Positions 1 through 10,193 of a DNA stretch of 64,000 nucleotides are shown one piece after another. Position 1 is the stretch's first letter. Each line of letters opens with the position of its first letter. This DNA is from Rhodospirillaceae bacterium (GTDB lineage: Bacteria; Pseudomonadota; Alphaproteobacteria; MPNO01; UBA2964), in NCBI GenBank assembly GCA_002709075.1, contig PAPV01000004.1, positions 168,787-232,786 on the forward strand. Direction: 5' to 3'. The position numbers were made by a program, and so were the translations under genes. The notes under the pieces are model-generated. The model had not been told where the DNA came from. It worked only from the letters and a program-made list of their open reading frames with translations, and searched no databases.

Positions 1-683
1 TCGCCAAATATCCCAGTACCAACTCTTATTTCTGTTGCACCCAGTCTAATTGCAGTCTCATAATCCGAGCTCATGCCCATACTTAATTTTTCGAGATCGT
101 TGCGTCTCGCACACTCTGCTAACAAACCAAAGTGCATTGCTGGTTCTTCATTCAGCGGGGGAATACACATTAATCCAGTTATCGGCAATTCCATGCTTCC
201 TCGGCACTGTGCAATAAAATTATCAATATTTGATGGTAATACCCCAGATTTTTGTGGCTCTTCTCCTGTGTTCACTTGAATAAATAAGTCTGGGCATTTT
301 CCACTTTTATCACGTTCCTTCGCCAAAGCCTTTGCGAGACGAGAGCGATCCAAGGTCTCAATTACATCAAAGATTGCAACTGCCTCTCGTACCTTGTTGG
401 TTTGCAATGAACCAATCATATGAAGAGAAAGGTCGGGAGCCTGGTCAATTATTTTTGGAAATTTAGAAAGGGCTTCCTGCACCTGATTTTCCCCGAATAA
501 TCGATGCCCTGCATCGATCAATACTTTTACTGAAGACCCCGCATGCCGTTTTGACACCGCAAGTAAATTAATATCATTGAAATCCCGTCCCGCATCCAGT
601 GCTGTATCCGCGAGAGTCTTCTTTACGTTAAGAAACCGATTAATTAGCTCGTTTTCCCACAATTTCTCTCTATTGTAGTTCAC
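1..683 (-). CDS. yggS: YggS/PROSC family pyridoxal phosphate-binding protein (C-terminus truncated by window edge)
   Basis: Reverse strand reads GTG-start VNYNREKLWENELINRFLNVKKTLADTALDAGRDFNDINLLAVSK... and ends ...MGMSSDYETAIRLGATEIRVGTGIFG, a YggS C-terminal signature; open to the window edge. Confidence 0.93.
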   Translation of the reverse strand, partial: MNYNREKLWENELINRFLNVKKTLADTALDAGRDFNDINLLAVSKRHAGSSVKVLIDAGHRLFGENQVQEALSKFPKIIDQAPDLSLHMIGSLQTNKVREAVAIFDVIETLDRSRLAKALAKERDKSGKCPDLFIQVNTGEEPQKSGVLPSNIDNFIAQCRGSMELPITGLMCIPPLNEEPAMHFGLLAECARRNDLEKLSMGMSSDYETAIRLGATEIRVGTGIFG

Positions 684-814
684 TTTTTCTCCTAAGTCCG
701 AAGCGTTTTTTGTATATTAGAGTAGATAAAAATACTTGACATTTGGGCCGTTAGTAAGCCTTTACTGTTGTAAACTTTTTTTGAGGAAAATACAATTTAA
801 GAAGCAAGGTTGAA

Positions 815-1732
815 GTGAAGACAATTATAGACAACAAAACAATTATAGACGAATTCTATTCAGCACGCCAAGAGCGGAAGCCTTGGCTGGGAAAAGGTGT
901 TGTTGATAATATTAATACATTTTTTACAATCGAAGAATTTGAGGCGTTAATTAATCAAACAGGTATTTGGTCTCCTGACAAACTTCAAGCAGTTCTCGAT
1001 CATCAACCGATACCGCCTCAAAAACTATTCCAATCACAACAGGCTCCCTCAGGTCCCAAATATGAGATTAATACAGCTGTGCTTCAAGAAGCAATTGCTC
1101 GCGGAAGTTCATTAGTTTTAAATGATATTTGTGGCTTATCTGCCGGCGTAATGGAAATTCGAGAAGGTCTCGCAGATGTAACTGGTGGCAAAATTGATTG
1201 TAACTTGTATTTTTCTCAAAAAGATCATCAAGCGTTCCCTATTCACTATGATGTACACGATGTAATTGCTTTTCAGGTTGAAGGAACAAAGCATTGGCAA
1301 GTCTTTGAACAGGCTATCCAATACCCTATTAATCACCCAGCATTTAAAAATCGCAAGCAAATGAATCCTGAAGCCTCCAGACAATCACCATTACTTGATT
1401 TTGAATTTGAACCAGGTGACCTGGTCTACATTCCTTCAGGATATTTCCATCATGCTACAAGCCGCAAAGGCATTTCAATTCACCTCGCTTATGGTCTAAT
1501 AGAGATGATCGGAATAGATGTAATATCAATGGCTTTTGAAAAAGCTATGTTTGACCAATTTTTCCGAACACCAATAAGTGCTATCCTTAGAGAGAAAGAT
1601 CCGGTTGATTTTTATCTGAGAAAATGGTCCAGAAGACTTAAAGAGTTATCAAATGATAAAGATTTCAAAATACAAGTAGAAAAGAACCTAAATTCGTTTA
1701 GGTATAATGCGGATAAAATATCATTTAAATAA
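815..1732 (+). CDS. JmjC/cupin-4 domain protein (ribosomal-oxygenase-like 2OG-Fe(II) hydroxylase family)
   Basis: ORF 305 aa; HYDVHDVIAFQVEGTKHWQVFE (HxD motif) and FEPGDLVYIPSGYFHHA motifs typical of YcfD/RoxA-like cupin_4 proteins. GTG start. Confidence 0.8.
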   Translation: MKTIIDNKTIIDEFYSARQERKPWLGKGVVDNINTFFTIEEFEALINQTGIWSPDKLQAVLDHQPIPPQKLFQSQQAPSGPKYEINTAVLQEAIARGSSLVLNDICGLSAGVMEIREGLADVTGGKIDCNLYFSQKDHQAFPIHYDVHDVIAFQVEGTKHWQVFEQAIQYPINHPAFKNRKQMNPEASRQSPLLDFEFEPGDLVYIPSGYFHHATSRKGISIHLAYGLIEMIGIDVISMAFEKAMFDQFFRTPISAILREKDPVDFYLRKWSRRLKELSNDKDFKIQVEKNLNSFRYNADKISFK

Positions 1733-1764
1733 CTTATTCATATTATAAATGTAACAATTAAAAA

Positions 1765-1784
1765 GGGGGGGCAGATTGCCCCCC
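1765..1784 (-). terminator. Rho-independent terminator of the porin gene
   Basis: GGGGGGCA-GAT-TGCCCCCC stem-loop; on the minus strand it is followed by CTTTTTAATTG; lies just 3' of the porin stop codon. Confidence 0.8.
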
Positions 1785-1809
1785 TTTCCCTTCTGAAGAA
1801 CTATTGTTC

Positions 1810-2856
1810 TTAGAATTTTACTTTGAGACCAGCTGCTGCGCCGACGTCGTCAACGTTTGTTCCGGTATCATTATTAGTTTCTCTTCTGAAGACTGAAGCT
1901 GAAGCTGAAACACCGCCACCGAGGTTTCGCTCGATGCCGAGTGTAGCAACGTTTTCTTCAAGATCTGCATTGGATGTGCCAGTGTCTCTTTCACCTTTAC
2001 CATAGCCAACACTGACTTTGTGCATTTTGTCCATTTTATAGATAATGCCTGCGCCAATGAAGCTATCCTCTCGAGTTGCTGAAATATCTTCAGCAGCATA
2101 AGCGGTGGTGAATGTTACGGCACCAGAAGAAACTTTCAGACCTACGTTGTAGCCGTCTCGATCTGTTCCGCCACTCTCAACCTGAGAGTAACCTACACCG
2201 ACAGACATTGAAGTACTGCCCATTTTACCACTGTATTTAACAAGCGCGGAAATACCGTCTTGGATGCCAGAAGTTTCTGAGTCATCATAATCACTTGATG
2301 CGCCGTCAGAAGCGTCAGGAGTGTATGATACTGACATTTGCAGACCATTCATTTTTGGCGTCATGTAGGTAATATTCTGGGCGTCTCCCATTCCAAGGTC
2401 ATTGTCAGAATTGTTCAAAGAACCAGTTGCCGCAATCCAGTCACCTGCATCACTTTTGATAATGCCAACCGGGCCAACTACGCTTACACCACCAGCGCTT
2501 GCTGAAGCCACGTCATTGTTGCCCATTTGAATTTTTCCAAAACCACCAGACATGTACAGTGAGGTCTCATCAAATGCGTCAACACCGGAACCTGGATTAC
2601 CGTTACCAGCTTCCATTTCAAGCTTTCCGCCAACGGTAAGACCATTGTTCAGTTTTTGCTTGAAACTGAAATGAATTTCAGCGTCATGTTTAACGTCAAA
2701 GTTACTTACGGGGTTAGCGGTACCATCTGCACCAAAACCAAACCACTGCTCGTAATAACCACCGAGCTTTAATTTTGCGGCCGAAGCCGGAGCTGCTGCC
2801 ATGAGAGCAGCTGCTGAAACGAGCATTGTGCTCGCAAGAAGCTTAGAAGATTTCAT
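1810..2856 (-). CDS. Outer-membrane porin (Gram-negative porin family)
   Basis: Signal peptide MKSSKLLASTMLVSAAALMAAAPASA then KLKLGGYYEQWFGFG... beta-barrel-like repeats and C-terminal F (..AAAGLKVKF). ORF track extends to 2988, but the signal-peptide Met is at 2856. Confidence 0.88.
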   Translation of the reverse strand: MKSSKLLASTMLVSAAALMAAAPASAAKLKLGGYYEQWFGFGADGTANPVSNFDVKHDAEIHFSFKQKLNNGLTVGGKLEMEAGNGNPGSGVDAFDETSLYMSGGFGKIQMGNNDVASASAGGVSVVGPVGIIKSDAGDWIAATGSLNNSDNDLGMGDAQNITYMTPKMNGLQMSVSYTPDASDGASSDYDDSETSGIQDGISALVKYSGKMGSTSMSVGVGYSQVESGGTDRDGYNVGLKVSSGAVTFTTAYAAEDISATREDSFIGAGIIYKMDKMHKVSVGYGKGERDTGTSNADLEENVATLGIERNLGGGVSASASVFRRETNNDTGTNVDDVGAAAGLKVKF

Positions 2857-3101
2857 TGTTTTCCTCTTTTTGTAAACTGTGATGGAAATATCACTTCTTC
2901 TTAATCCCAGAAATCTAATGCTTTTGCAAACATAAAAAGAGGGTATTTGTTTTTTTGTTACACATGTGATCTTTTTGCAACACCTCACAACGTTTTTCGC
3001 GGAAAAAATAATGGGGAAATTGTAAAATTTTTATTAACTAGCCACGATACACCAAACACTATACTTTATAAAAGTATTGTTACAGTTAGGAGACCTTAAA
3101 G

Positions 3102-3650
3102 GTGGGTAGAGAATATAAAATCGGATTAGTGTGGCTTTCTGTGCTAGCTGGCTTAACGGGTTGTGCTGAAGTTAAAATGGAACAGGATTTCCCCATTAGG
3201 GAGCCTGGCAATCCTGGTAACATAATAACAACATCCGAGCTTAAAAAAATTGAAAAACGGGATGGTAAAGCTTTTGGGGATAATCTTGATTTTTTGTTTG
3301 GCGAGGATAAAAAGGCTGACCAAAAGGGTGGGTCATCAGTTGAAGTCAGCGCATATTTGTGGAGGGCCTCCTTAGATACTATTTCATTTATGCCTCTACT
3401 ATCTGCCGACCCATTTGGGGGGGTAATAATTACTGATTGGCATAGTCCACCCGAAACTCCAAACGAGCGTTTTAAATTGACTGTTTACATCCTTAGCCGG
3501 CAGCTTCGTGCCGATGGCATAAGGGTTTCTGTTTTTAGAGAACAGTTTAAAAACGGCACTTGGCATTCTGCAAAAACTACAAAAGGCGTGGGCGCCAAAC
3601 TGGAGAACAAAATTTTGATAAGAGCTCGTGAATTACGAATTAAATCATGA
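3102..3650 (+). CDS. DUF3576-type lipoprotein
   Basis: Lipobox LAGLTGC; SSVEVSAYLWRASLDTISFMPLLSADPFGGVIITDWHSPPETPNERFKLTVYIL is characteristic of DUF3576; located upstream of leuS. Confidence 0.85.
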   Translation: MGREYKIGLVWLSVLAGLTGCAEVKMEQDFPIREPGNPGNIITTSELKKIEKRDGKAFGDNLDFLFGEDKKADQKGGSSVEVSAYLWRASLDTISFMPLLSADPFGGVIITDWHSPPETPNERFKLTVYILSRQLRADGIRVSVFREQFKNGTWHSAKTTKGVGAKLENKILIRARELRIKS

Positions 3651-3698
3651 ACAACGAGATTAATCAGTTTCTTCCAGCCAAATTATAATATTAGATTC

Positions 3699-6278
3699 AT
3701 GACAAAAGATACAGATCAAATTCGCTACGCTCACAAGGATTCTGAGCCGCATTGGCAGCAACAATGGGAAATAAACCGGTGTTTTAAGGCGCAAGAAAAT
3801 ACCTCACATAAAAAATATTATGTTCTTGAAATGTTTCCATATCCATCTGGACGCATTCATATGGGACACGTTCGCAATTATACGATGGGCGATGTCGTCG
3901 CGAGATACAAAAGAGCTCAGGGTTTTAACGTGCTTCATCCAATGGGATGGGATGCATTCGGGATGCCAGCCGAAAATGCTGCGATGGAACAAAAAGTTCA
4001 CCCAGCCGACTGGACGTGGAAAAACATCGATACGATGCGCAAACAGCTCAAGAAAATGGGTTTGTCTATAGACTGGTCGAGAGAGATTGCAACCTGCGAC
4101 CCAAATTATTATAAGCATGAACAAGCAATGTTTTTGGCATTTTTGGAAGAAAACCTAGTCTACAGGCGAAAAAGTTGGGTTAATTGGGATCCAGTGGATA
4201 ATACTGTTCTAGCCAATGAACAAGTTATTGATGGACGTGGATGGCGCTCTGGTGCAAATATTGAAAGAAGGGAACTTTCGCAATGGTTCTTTCGGATTAC
4301 TAATTTCTCTGAAAATTTACTCGCTGGTTTAACCGATTTAAATCGTTGGCCATCTCGAGTGAAAACTATGCAAGAAAATTGGATAGGCCGATCTGAAGGG
4401 CTGAATATTAGATTTGAAATTGTGAATTATGATCAACAACTTGAAGTCTACACAACTAGGCCCGATACAATTTTTGGAGCAAGTTTTTTTGCTATAGCTG
4501 CCAACCATCCTATTGCTACAAAAGTTTCGAAGAACCTGCCCGAGTTAAAATCGTTTATCAAAAAATGCGGAAATTTAGGTACCAGTGAAGCAACGCTAGA
4601 ACAAACAAAAAAAGAAGGGTTTGATACTGGTCTTCTTGTTCGGCACCCATTTATTGAGGGTAAAACACTACCTCTTTATGTTGCAAATTTTGTACTAATG
4701 GACTACGGCACCGGAGCAATATTTGGCTGTCCAGCGCATGACCAAAGAGATCTGGACTTTGCTAAAGAGTATGGACTTGAGATTTTACCAGTCGTTTTGC
4801 CGCCAGGAGAGGATCCATCCAATTTTTCGATTAAGCGAGAGGCATATACAGGTTCTGGTAGTCACATAAACTCCGGGTTTTTAAACGGGCTTGATATTCC
4901 AAATGCAAAATTGGAAGTTACGAAACGCGCTGAAGAAAAGGGTTTTGGACAGCGAAAAGTATTGTATCGTTTGCGCGATTGGGGTATTTCTCGACAACGT
5001 TACTGGGGTTGTCCAATACCTATTGTGCATTGCAAGGACTGTGGAATAGTTCCAGTACCGCTGAATGACTTACCCGTTCGACTTCCAGAGGATGTGTCTT
5101 TTGAAACACAGGGAAACCCACTCGATGTCCATCCAAACTGGAAATATGTTGATTGTCCGGATTGTGGTGAGCCTGCCCATCGTGAAACAGACACAATGGA
5201 CACCTTTGTAAATTCCTCTTGGTATTTTGCACGTTTTTGCTCTCCAAATTCTAATTCGCCGGTAGATCAAATTGCTGCAGACTATTGGATGCCGGTGGAT
5301 CAGTATATTGGTGGAGTAGAGCATGCGATTCTTCATTTACTTTATTCAAGGTTTTTTACCCGCGCAATGAAGCAAGTAGGTTTAGCAAAACAAGATGAGC
5401 CATTTGAGGGACTTTTCACTCAAGGAATGGTTTGCCATGAAACGTATTATGCCGATGAAGGAATTTGGTTGTCCCCTAGCGAGGTTTTAAAATCAGCAGA
5501 TGGAGTAATCACTAGCCTAAAATCTGGAAGCCCTGTATCGATTGGCCGTTCAGAAAAGATGAGCAAATCCAAAAAGAACGTGGTTGATCCGGAAGAGATT
5601 ATAAATGTTTATGGTGCTGATACCGCCCGATGGTTCATGCTGTCTGATAGCCCACCCGATCGTGATCTCGAATGGAGTGAATCTGGAATAATTGGGGCTT
5701 GGCGTTTCATAAATCGCCTTTGGCGTTTGGCAAAAAACATTCCAGAAAACTCATTGACACCTGTAGAATATCCTGAAATCACTGAAACTACGGTTAAATT
5801 TCGCCAAGTTATACACAGAACCATTGATGAAGTCACAAGTGATTTTGACAAATTCCAATTTAACCGAGCCATCGCCAGAATTCATACTCTTGTAAATCAA
5901 CTTGAAAACTTTACTGAGTCCGGCCAATCAGCAAATGCCGCACGAAGTGAGGCTTTGAAATGTCTTATAATTTTGCTAAGTCCAATAACACCTCACCTAG
6001 CAGAAGAAATGTGGAACTTAGCAGGCATGAAGGGACTGGTAGCAAAACAAAAATGGCCAGTAGCTGATCCCACGCTATTAGTAAAAGACAAAATTACGCT
6101 GGCCGTTCAAGTACAAGGGAAGCTCAGAGGGACAATTGAGATTAGAAAGGATGCAGAACAAAAAGAGGTAGAAAGATATGCATTCGAGTTGGCAGCCGTA
6201 AATTCAGCGCTTAAAGATACCACGATCCGAAGAATTATTTACGTTCCAAACAAGGTTTTAAATATTGTACATTCATAA
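3699..6278 (+). CDS. leuS: Leucyl-tRNA synthetase
   Basis: HIGH region [18 protein letters not shown] and [12 protein letters not shown]; full length 859 aa. Confidence 0.98.
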   Translation: MTKDTDQIRYAHKDSEPHWQQQWEINRCFKAQENTSHKKYYVLEMFPYPSGRIHMGHVRNYTMGDVVARYKRAQGFNVLHPMGWDAFGMPAENAAMEQKVHPADWTWKNIDTMRKQLKKMGLSIDWSREIATCDPNYYKHEQAMFLAFLEENLVYRRKSWVNWDPVDNTVLANEQVIDGRGWRSGANIERRELSQWFFRITNFSENLLAGLTDLNRWPSRVKTMQENWIGRSEGLNIRFEIVNYDQQLEVYTTRPDTIFGASFFAIAANHPIATKVSKNLPELKSFIKKCGNLGTSEATLEQTKKEGFDTGLLVRHPFIEGKTLPLYVANFVLMDYGTGAIFGCPAHDQRDLDFAKEYGLEILPVVLPPGEDPSNFSIKREAYTGSGSHINSGFLNGLDIPNAKLEVTKRAEEKGFGQRKVLYRLRDWGISRQRYWGCPIPIVHCKDCGIVPVPLNDLPVRLPEDVSFETQGNPLDVHPNWKYVDCPDCGEPAHRETDTMDTFVNSSWYFARFCSPNSNSPVDQIAADYWMPVDQYIGGVEHAILHLLYSRFFTRAMKQVGLAKQDEPFEGLFTQGMVCHETYYADEGIWLSPSEVLKSADGVITSLKSGSPVSIGRSEKMSKSKKNVVDPEEIINVYGADTARWFMLSDSPPDRDLEWSESGIIGAWRFINRLWRLAKNIPENSLTPVEYPEITETTVKFRQVIHRTIDEVTSDFDKFQFNRAIARIHTLVNQLENFTESGQSANAARSEALKCLIILLSPITPHLAEEMWNLAGMKGLVAKQKWPVADPTLLVKDKITLAVQVQGKLRGTIEIRKDAEQKEVERYAFELAAVNSALKDTTIRRIIYVPNKVLNIVHS

Positions 6279-6810
6279 AATTAAAACCCGAGATTTTCAT
6301 ACTTTATTTTGTCTATTCTTAACAGTGTCCGCCGGGTGGTTCACTAACGGTTGTGGGTTTGTTCCAATTTATGGTGAGTCCGTTAAAGGCGATGCACGTT
6401 TGTTAAAAGTTGTAGAAATTAATCGCATAGATGATAGGATTGGTCAAAAACTACGAACACGCCTTCGGCATAAGTTCGGACAGTCAGGTCCGCCGAAAAA
6501 ACCACGCTGGGCCTTAACTGTATCACTCACAGAGTCAATTCGAGGACTAGCTGTACAACGGGACGCAACAACTACACGTCGAGAACTGGGAGTTACAGCA
6601 AAATTTACATTGGAGGAACTCACTTCTAAACGTCGAGGCCGCTTTCAAGGTGAAGCTATCTCAATAAATAGTTTTAACGAGATGAAATCTGAATATGCCA
6701 CTTTGAGTGCAGAAAATAATGCACGCACTCGTGCACTTCAGATTTTATCTGACGAAATTCGCTCACGTGTTATGTTGGCAATTCGAAATCCGACCTTTTT
6801 TGATAAATAG
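6265..6810 (+). CDS. lptE: LPS-assembly lipoprotein LptE
   Basis: Lipoprotein-like N-terminus ...[17 protein letters not shown], position between leuS and holA; TTG start overlapping leuS 3' end. Confidence 0.85.
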   Translation: MYIHKIKTRDFHTLFCLFLTVSAGWFTNGCGFVPIYGESVKGDARLLKVVEINRIDDRIGQKLRTRLRHKFGQSGPPKKPRWALTVSLTESIRGLAVQRDATTTRRELGVTAKFTLEELTSKRRGRFQGEAISINSFNEMKSEYATLSAENNARTRALQILSDEIRSRVMLAIRNPTFFDK

Positions 6811-6813
6811 TGA

Positions 6814-7848
6814 ATGAAAATGAAAATTGCAGCCAATCGATCAGAACAATTTATAAAATCAGATAAACTCGATGTTTCTGTTATTCTGGTTTATGGTCCC
6901 GATCAAGGGTTAATTCGTGAGCGTTGCGATAATCTTATAACTTCCTTTGTTGGAACACTAAATGACCCCTTTCAAAACATAGAGCTCACATCGGGTGAGT
7001 TAAAGGATGATGCCTCCAGACTATGTGATGAAGCGCTTGCATTTTCTATGACTGGCAATAAAAGGAGCGTGCATTTACGAAATGTGACCGATTCTCAGCT
7101 TCAAAAAATTAAACCCCTATTGGATCTTACTCTAAATAATACTTTAGTCATTTTAGAAAGTGGAGACCTTGGTCCCCGATCTAAATTACGCAACATGTTG
7201 GAGAGAGCAGATAATGGTGCGGCTCTTCCTTGCTACCAAGATGATCAAAATTCAATTGTATTAGTAATACGTGAAGCGTTAGCAGCAAGAAATATTACCA
7301 CAACACCTGATGCACTGTCATATCTTCAATCCCATTTGGGCGGAGATCGTCTTGTTACCCGTTCCGAACTCGAAAAACTAGCTCTTTTCAAAGGAGACAG
7401 CGGTGAGGTTACACTAACAGAGGCCCAACTTTGTATTGGGGACTCTACAAACGCCACACTGGATAATCTGGTTCAGTCAGCTACATCAGGTAACATTGAG
7501 AAGGCGATACCACTTTTAGATCGAGTGACACATGAGGGAGCCGGGGAGGTCACTATCATCCGAGCCTTTTCACGACACTTAACAAGGCTTCACCTTGTAA
7601 AGGGCCATGTGATTACAGGTGTAAGTATGGATAAAGCAATGAAGCTTCTTCGGCCTCCAGTCTTCTATAAGCAAACAAAAGGCTTTGAACAGCAAATAAA
7701 GCACTGGTCAGTAAAAATGTTGAATAAATGTCTAAGTTTTCTTTTGGAAGCAGAAATTCAGTGCAAATCAAGTGGAAAACCTTCTAGGTTAATTTGCCAA
7801 CAGACTGTTTTAAAAGTATGCGCGATAGGAGGAGCCTTTAAAAAATAG
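6814..7848 (+). CDS. holA: DNA polymerase III subunit delta
   Basis: VILVYGPDQGLIRERCDNL... HolA N-terminus; leuS-lptE-holA synteny. Confidence 0.92.
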   Translation: MKMKIAANRSEQFIKSDKLDVSVILVYGPDQGLIRERCDNLITSFVGTLNDPFQNIELTSGELKDDASRLCDEALAFSMTGNKRSVHLRNVTDSQLQKIKPLLDLTLNNTLVILESGDLGPRSKLRNMLERADNGAALPCYQDDQNSIVLVIREALAARNITTTPDALSYLQSHLGGDRLVTRSELEKLALFKGDSGEVTLTEAQLCIGDSTNATLDNLVQSATSGNIEKAIPLLDRVTHEGAGEVTIIRAFSRHLTRLHLVKGHVITGVSMDKAMKLLRPPVFYKQTKGFEQQIKHWSVKMLNKCLSFLLEAEIQCKSSGKPSRLICQQTVLKVCAIGGAFKK

Positions 7849-7860
7849 GCCATAAATCCA

Positions 7861-8733
7861 TTAACGAAGACGTTCGATAACCTCATCAAGTTGTTCTAAC
7901 GTATCATACTCGATCGTTATATCACTCGTTTTGTTTCTAAAATTTATCTTAACCTTTAATCCAAGACTGTCACTTAGACTTTTTTCTAAAGCAATTGTAT
8001 CGAGGGATTTTTCGTTATTTTGTTTTTCTTTGTGGCTTGAGCGTTTTGGCCGTTTATCCGCAGCTAACGCTTCGGCTTGTCTTACAGATAAACCCTTGCG
8101 GATTATTTCTGTTGCCAGTTCTACCGCATTTTTATGCCCGACTAATGGTCTTGCATGCCCGGATGTTAATTTACCTTTTTCTATGAAAATTTTTACTTCC
8201 GCCGGCAGCGTCTCCAACCGCATGATGTTGCTAATGTAGGGTCGACTTTTTCCTATAACTTGAGCAAGTGTCTCCTGTGTATAGGAAAATTCCATTATAA
8301 GCCGCCTGTAACCAGAAGCCTCCTCTAAGGGATCAAGATCAGCCCGTTGGATATTTTCGACCAAAGCAGCCTCTAAGACCTCCTTGTCACTAAGATTTTT
8401 TACTAAAACCGGAACCTCATGCAAAAGAGCAATTTGCGCAGCACGCCATCTTCTCTCACCAGCGATTATTTCATAGGAATTTATTCCTTTAGTTCGGACC
8501 AGAATAGGTTGCAAAATTCCATGTTGAGAAATAGATTCGGAAAGAGACGCAATCTCACCTGGGTCAAAATGCTGCCGCGGCTGAAATTCGCCGGGAGACA
8601 GATACTCAATAGGAACAGTACTTATTTCACTAGCAGCTGGGTTAATATTACTGTTGGTCGAGATTGGATCTCCAAGAAGCGAGGACAATCCTCTACCCAA
8701 CTTCTTTGGTTTTGAATGCGCTGATTTCTTCAA
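7861..8733 (-). CDS. parB: Chromosome-partitioning protein ParB
   Basis: LGRGLSSLLGD, FQPRQHFDPGEIASLSESISQHGILQPILVR, YEIIAGERRWRAAQ, HTH and C-terminal dimer domain. Confidence 0.98.
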   Translation of the reverse strand: MKKSAHSKPKKLGRGLSSLLGDPISTNSNINPAASEISTVPIEYLSPGEFQPRQHFDPGEIASLSESISQHGILQPILVRTKGINSYEIIAGERRWRAAQIALLHEVPVLVKNLSDKEVLEAALVENIQRADLDPLEEASGYRRLIMEFSYTQETLAQVIGKSRPYISNIMRLETLPAEVKIFIEKGKLTSGHARPLVGHKNAVELATEIIRKGLSVRQAEALAADKRPKRSSHKEKQNNEKSLDTIALEKSLSDSLGLKVKINFRNKTSDITIEYDTLEQLDEVIERLR

Positions 8734-9518
8734 TCCAATTCCTCTTCTCTACGTAGTACTTCAGCTGCCAAATGAACGTAAGCTTGTGAACCCGGACAGT
8801 TAAAATCATATAATAAAACAGGCCTTCCGTGTGATGGGGCTTCCGACACTTTTACATTTCTCGGTATAACGGCCTTATAAACTGTTCGACCAAAATATTC
8901 TCGCACATCCTCTGATACAAGCGCACTGAGATTATTTCTTGAATCAAACATCGTAAGAACAATGCCCTGTAATTTTAAATTCGGATTAAATGTTTTCTTT
9001 ACTCGCTCAGCTGTTTTTACCAACTGGCTCAAGCCCTCAAGAGCTAAATACTCACACTGAAGAGGTACTAATATGCCTTGTGCAACCGTCAATGCATTAA
9101 GCGTGAGCAAACCAAGCGCTGGGGGACAATCTATTAATATGTAATCAAATTTGCATTTAGATTCTGCGAACGCTCTTTTTAAGCAATATTCGCGCCGCTT
9201 TGCACCAACCAGTTCTAATTCCGCACCCGACAAATCTGACGAAGCCGGCACTATAGAGAGATGCGGAATCTCGGTTTTCACGACCGCCGAGTGAAGGGAC
9301 TCATCACCAATCAATACTTCATAGCTACCAGCAGAAATATTTTTTCTCTCAATTCCCAACCCCGTAGAAGCATTGCCCTGCGGGTCTAAATCAAAAATTA
9401 ACACCTCACGACCTACAGCAGCCATTGCAGTAGATAAATTAATCGCCGTAGTTGTTTTGCCAACCCCACCTTTTTGATTGGCGACTGCTATAATCCGAGA
9501 ACACCTAGTTTTAGGCAT
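8730..9518 (-). CDS. parA: Chromosome-partitioning ATPase ParA/Soj
   Basis: Deviant Walker A VANQKGGVGKTTTAINLSTA; FDLDPQGNASTGLG; overlaps parB start. Confidence 0.98.
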   Translation of the reverse strand: MPKTRCSRIIAVANQKGGVGKTTTAINLSTAMAAVGREVLIFDLDPQGNASTGLGIERKNISAGSYEVLIGDESLHSAVVKTEIPHLSIVPASSDLSGAELELVGAKRREYCLKRAFAESKCKFDYILIDCPPALGLLTLNALTVAQGILVPLQCEYLALEGLSQLVKTAERVKKTFNPNLKLQGIVLTMFDSRNNLSALVSEDVREYFGRTVYKAVIPRNVKVSEAPSHGRPVLLYDFNCPGSQAYVHLAAEVLRREEELD

Positions 9519-9521
9519 ATG

Positions 9522-10193
9522 CTATTTAGCCAATTTCTTATCAAATCTGTAACGTGAGAAATTTTTTATATACACGATAATTCCTGTCTCATCGCTACGG
9601 CTTTTTATAAACGAAAAATCTATCTTCCAGCTTTTTAGCGCTTGCGTCAATTCTTCGTTTGCTCGACGTCCCTTTAAACAAAGAATTGACGGCTTATTAT
9701 CACCAGAGCAGTTACCAAAGCAATCGGCATATTCCAGTAATTTATCCAGCGACCCCAAGGCACGAACAGTAATCAAATCAGTCTTCCACGGTGATATATT
9801 TTCAATTCGACCCTGGTGAACCTTCACATGAGTTCCTGTCTGACGCGCAACTTCCCTGAGAAATTGTGTTTTTTTTTCAGATGACTCGATCAAATGAACT
9901 TTTGCTTTTGTCATGATTGCAAGAACCAACCCGGGAAATCCTGCACCGCTTCCAAAATCTGTAATAATTGGCGTTTTATTCGGAAATAGGGATATTAACT
10001 GTGCCGAATCATGAATGTGACGCCGCCAAACACTTGTTAAAGTTTTAGGACCAATTAAGTTAATAGCGCCCTGCCAACGTGTTAAAACTTCTACATATTT
10101 TTCTAGCCGATCCATTGTTTCACGTGAAACACTATAACACTTTTTAAATTCTTTCTTGTCCAAGTTAAATCCCCACCTAAATCTAACGAACAA
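9522..10193 (-). CDS. rsmG: 16S rRNA (guanine527-N7)-methyltransferase RsmG
   Basis: [47 protein letters not shown]. Confidence 0.97.
   Translation of the reverse strand: MFVRFRWGFNLDKKEFKKCYSVSRETMDRLEKYVEVLTRWQGAINLIGPKTLTSVWRRHIHDSAQLISLFPNKTPIITDFGSGAGFPGLVLAIMTKAKVHLIESSEKKTQFLREVARQTGTHVKVHQGRIENISPWKTDLITVRALGSLDKLLEYADCFGNCSGDNKPSILCLKGRRANEELTQALKSWKIDFSFIKSRSDETGIIVYIKNFSRYRFDKKLAK
10116..10131. promoter_or_regulatory. parS: parS centromere site (ParB binding)
   Basis: TGTTTCACGTGAAACA, exact match to the canonical 16-bp parS palindrome; inside rsmG, encoding the VSRET motif. Confidence 0.95.
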
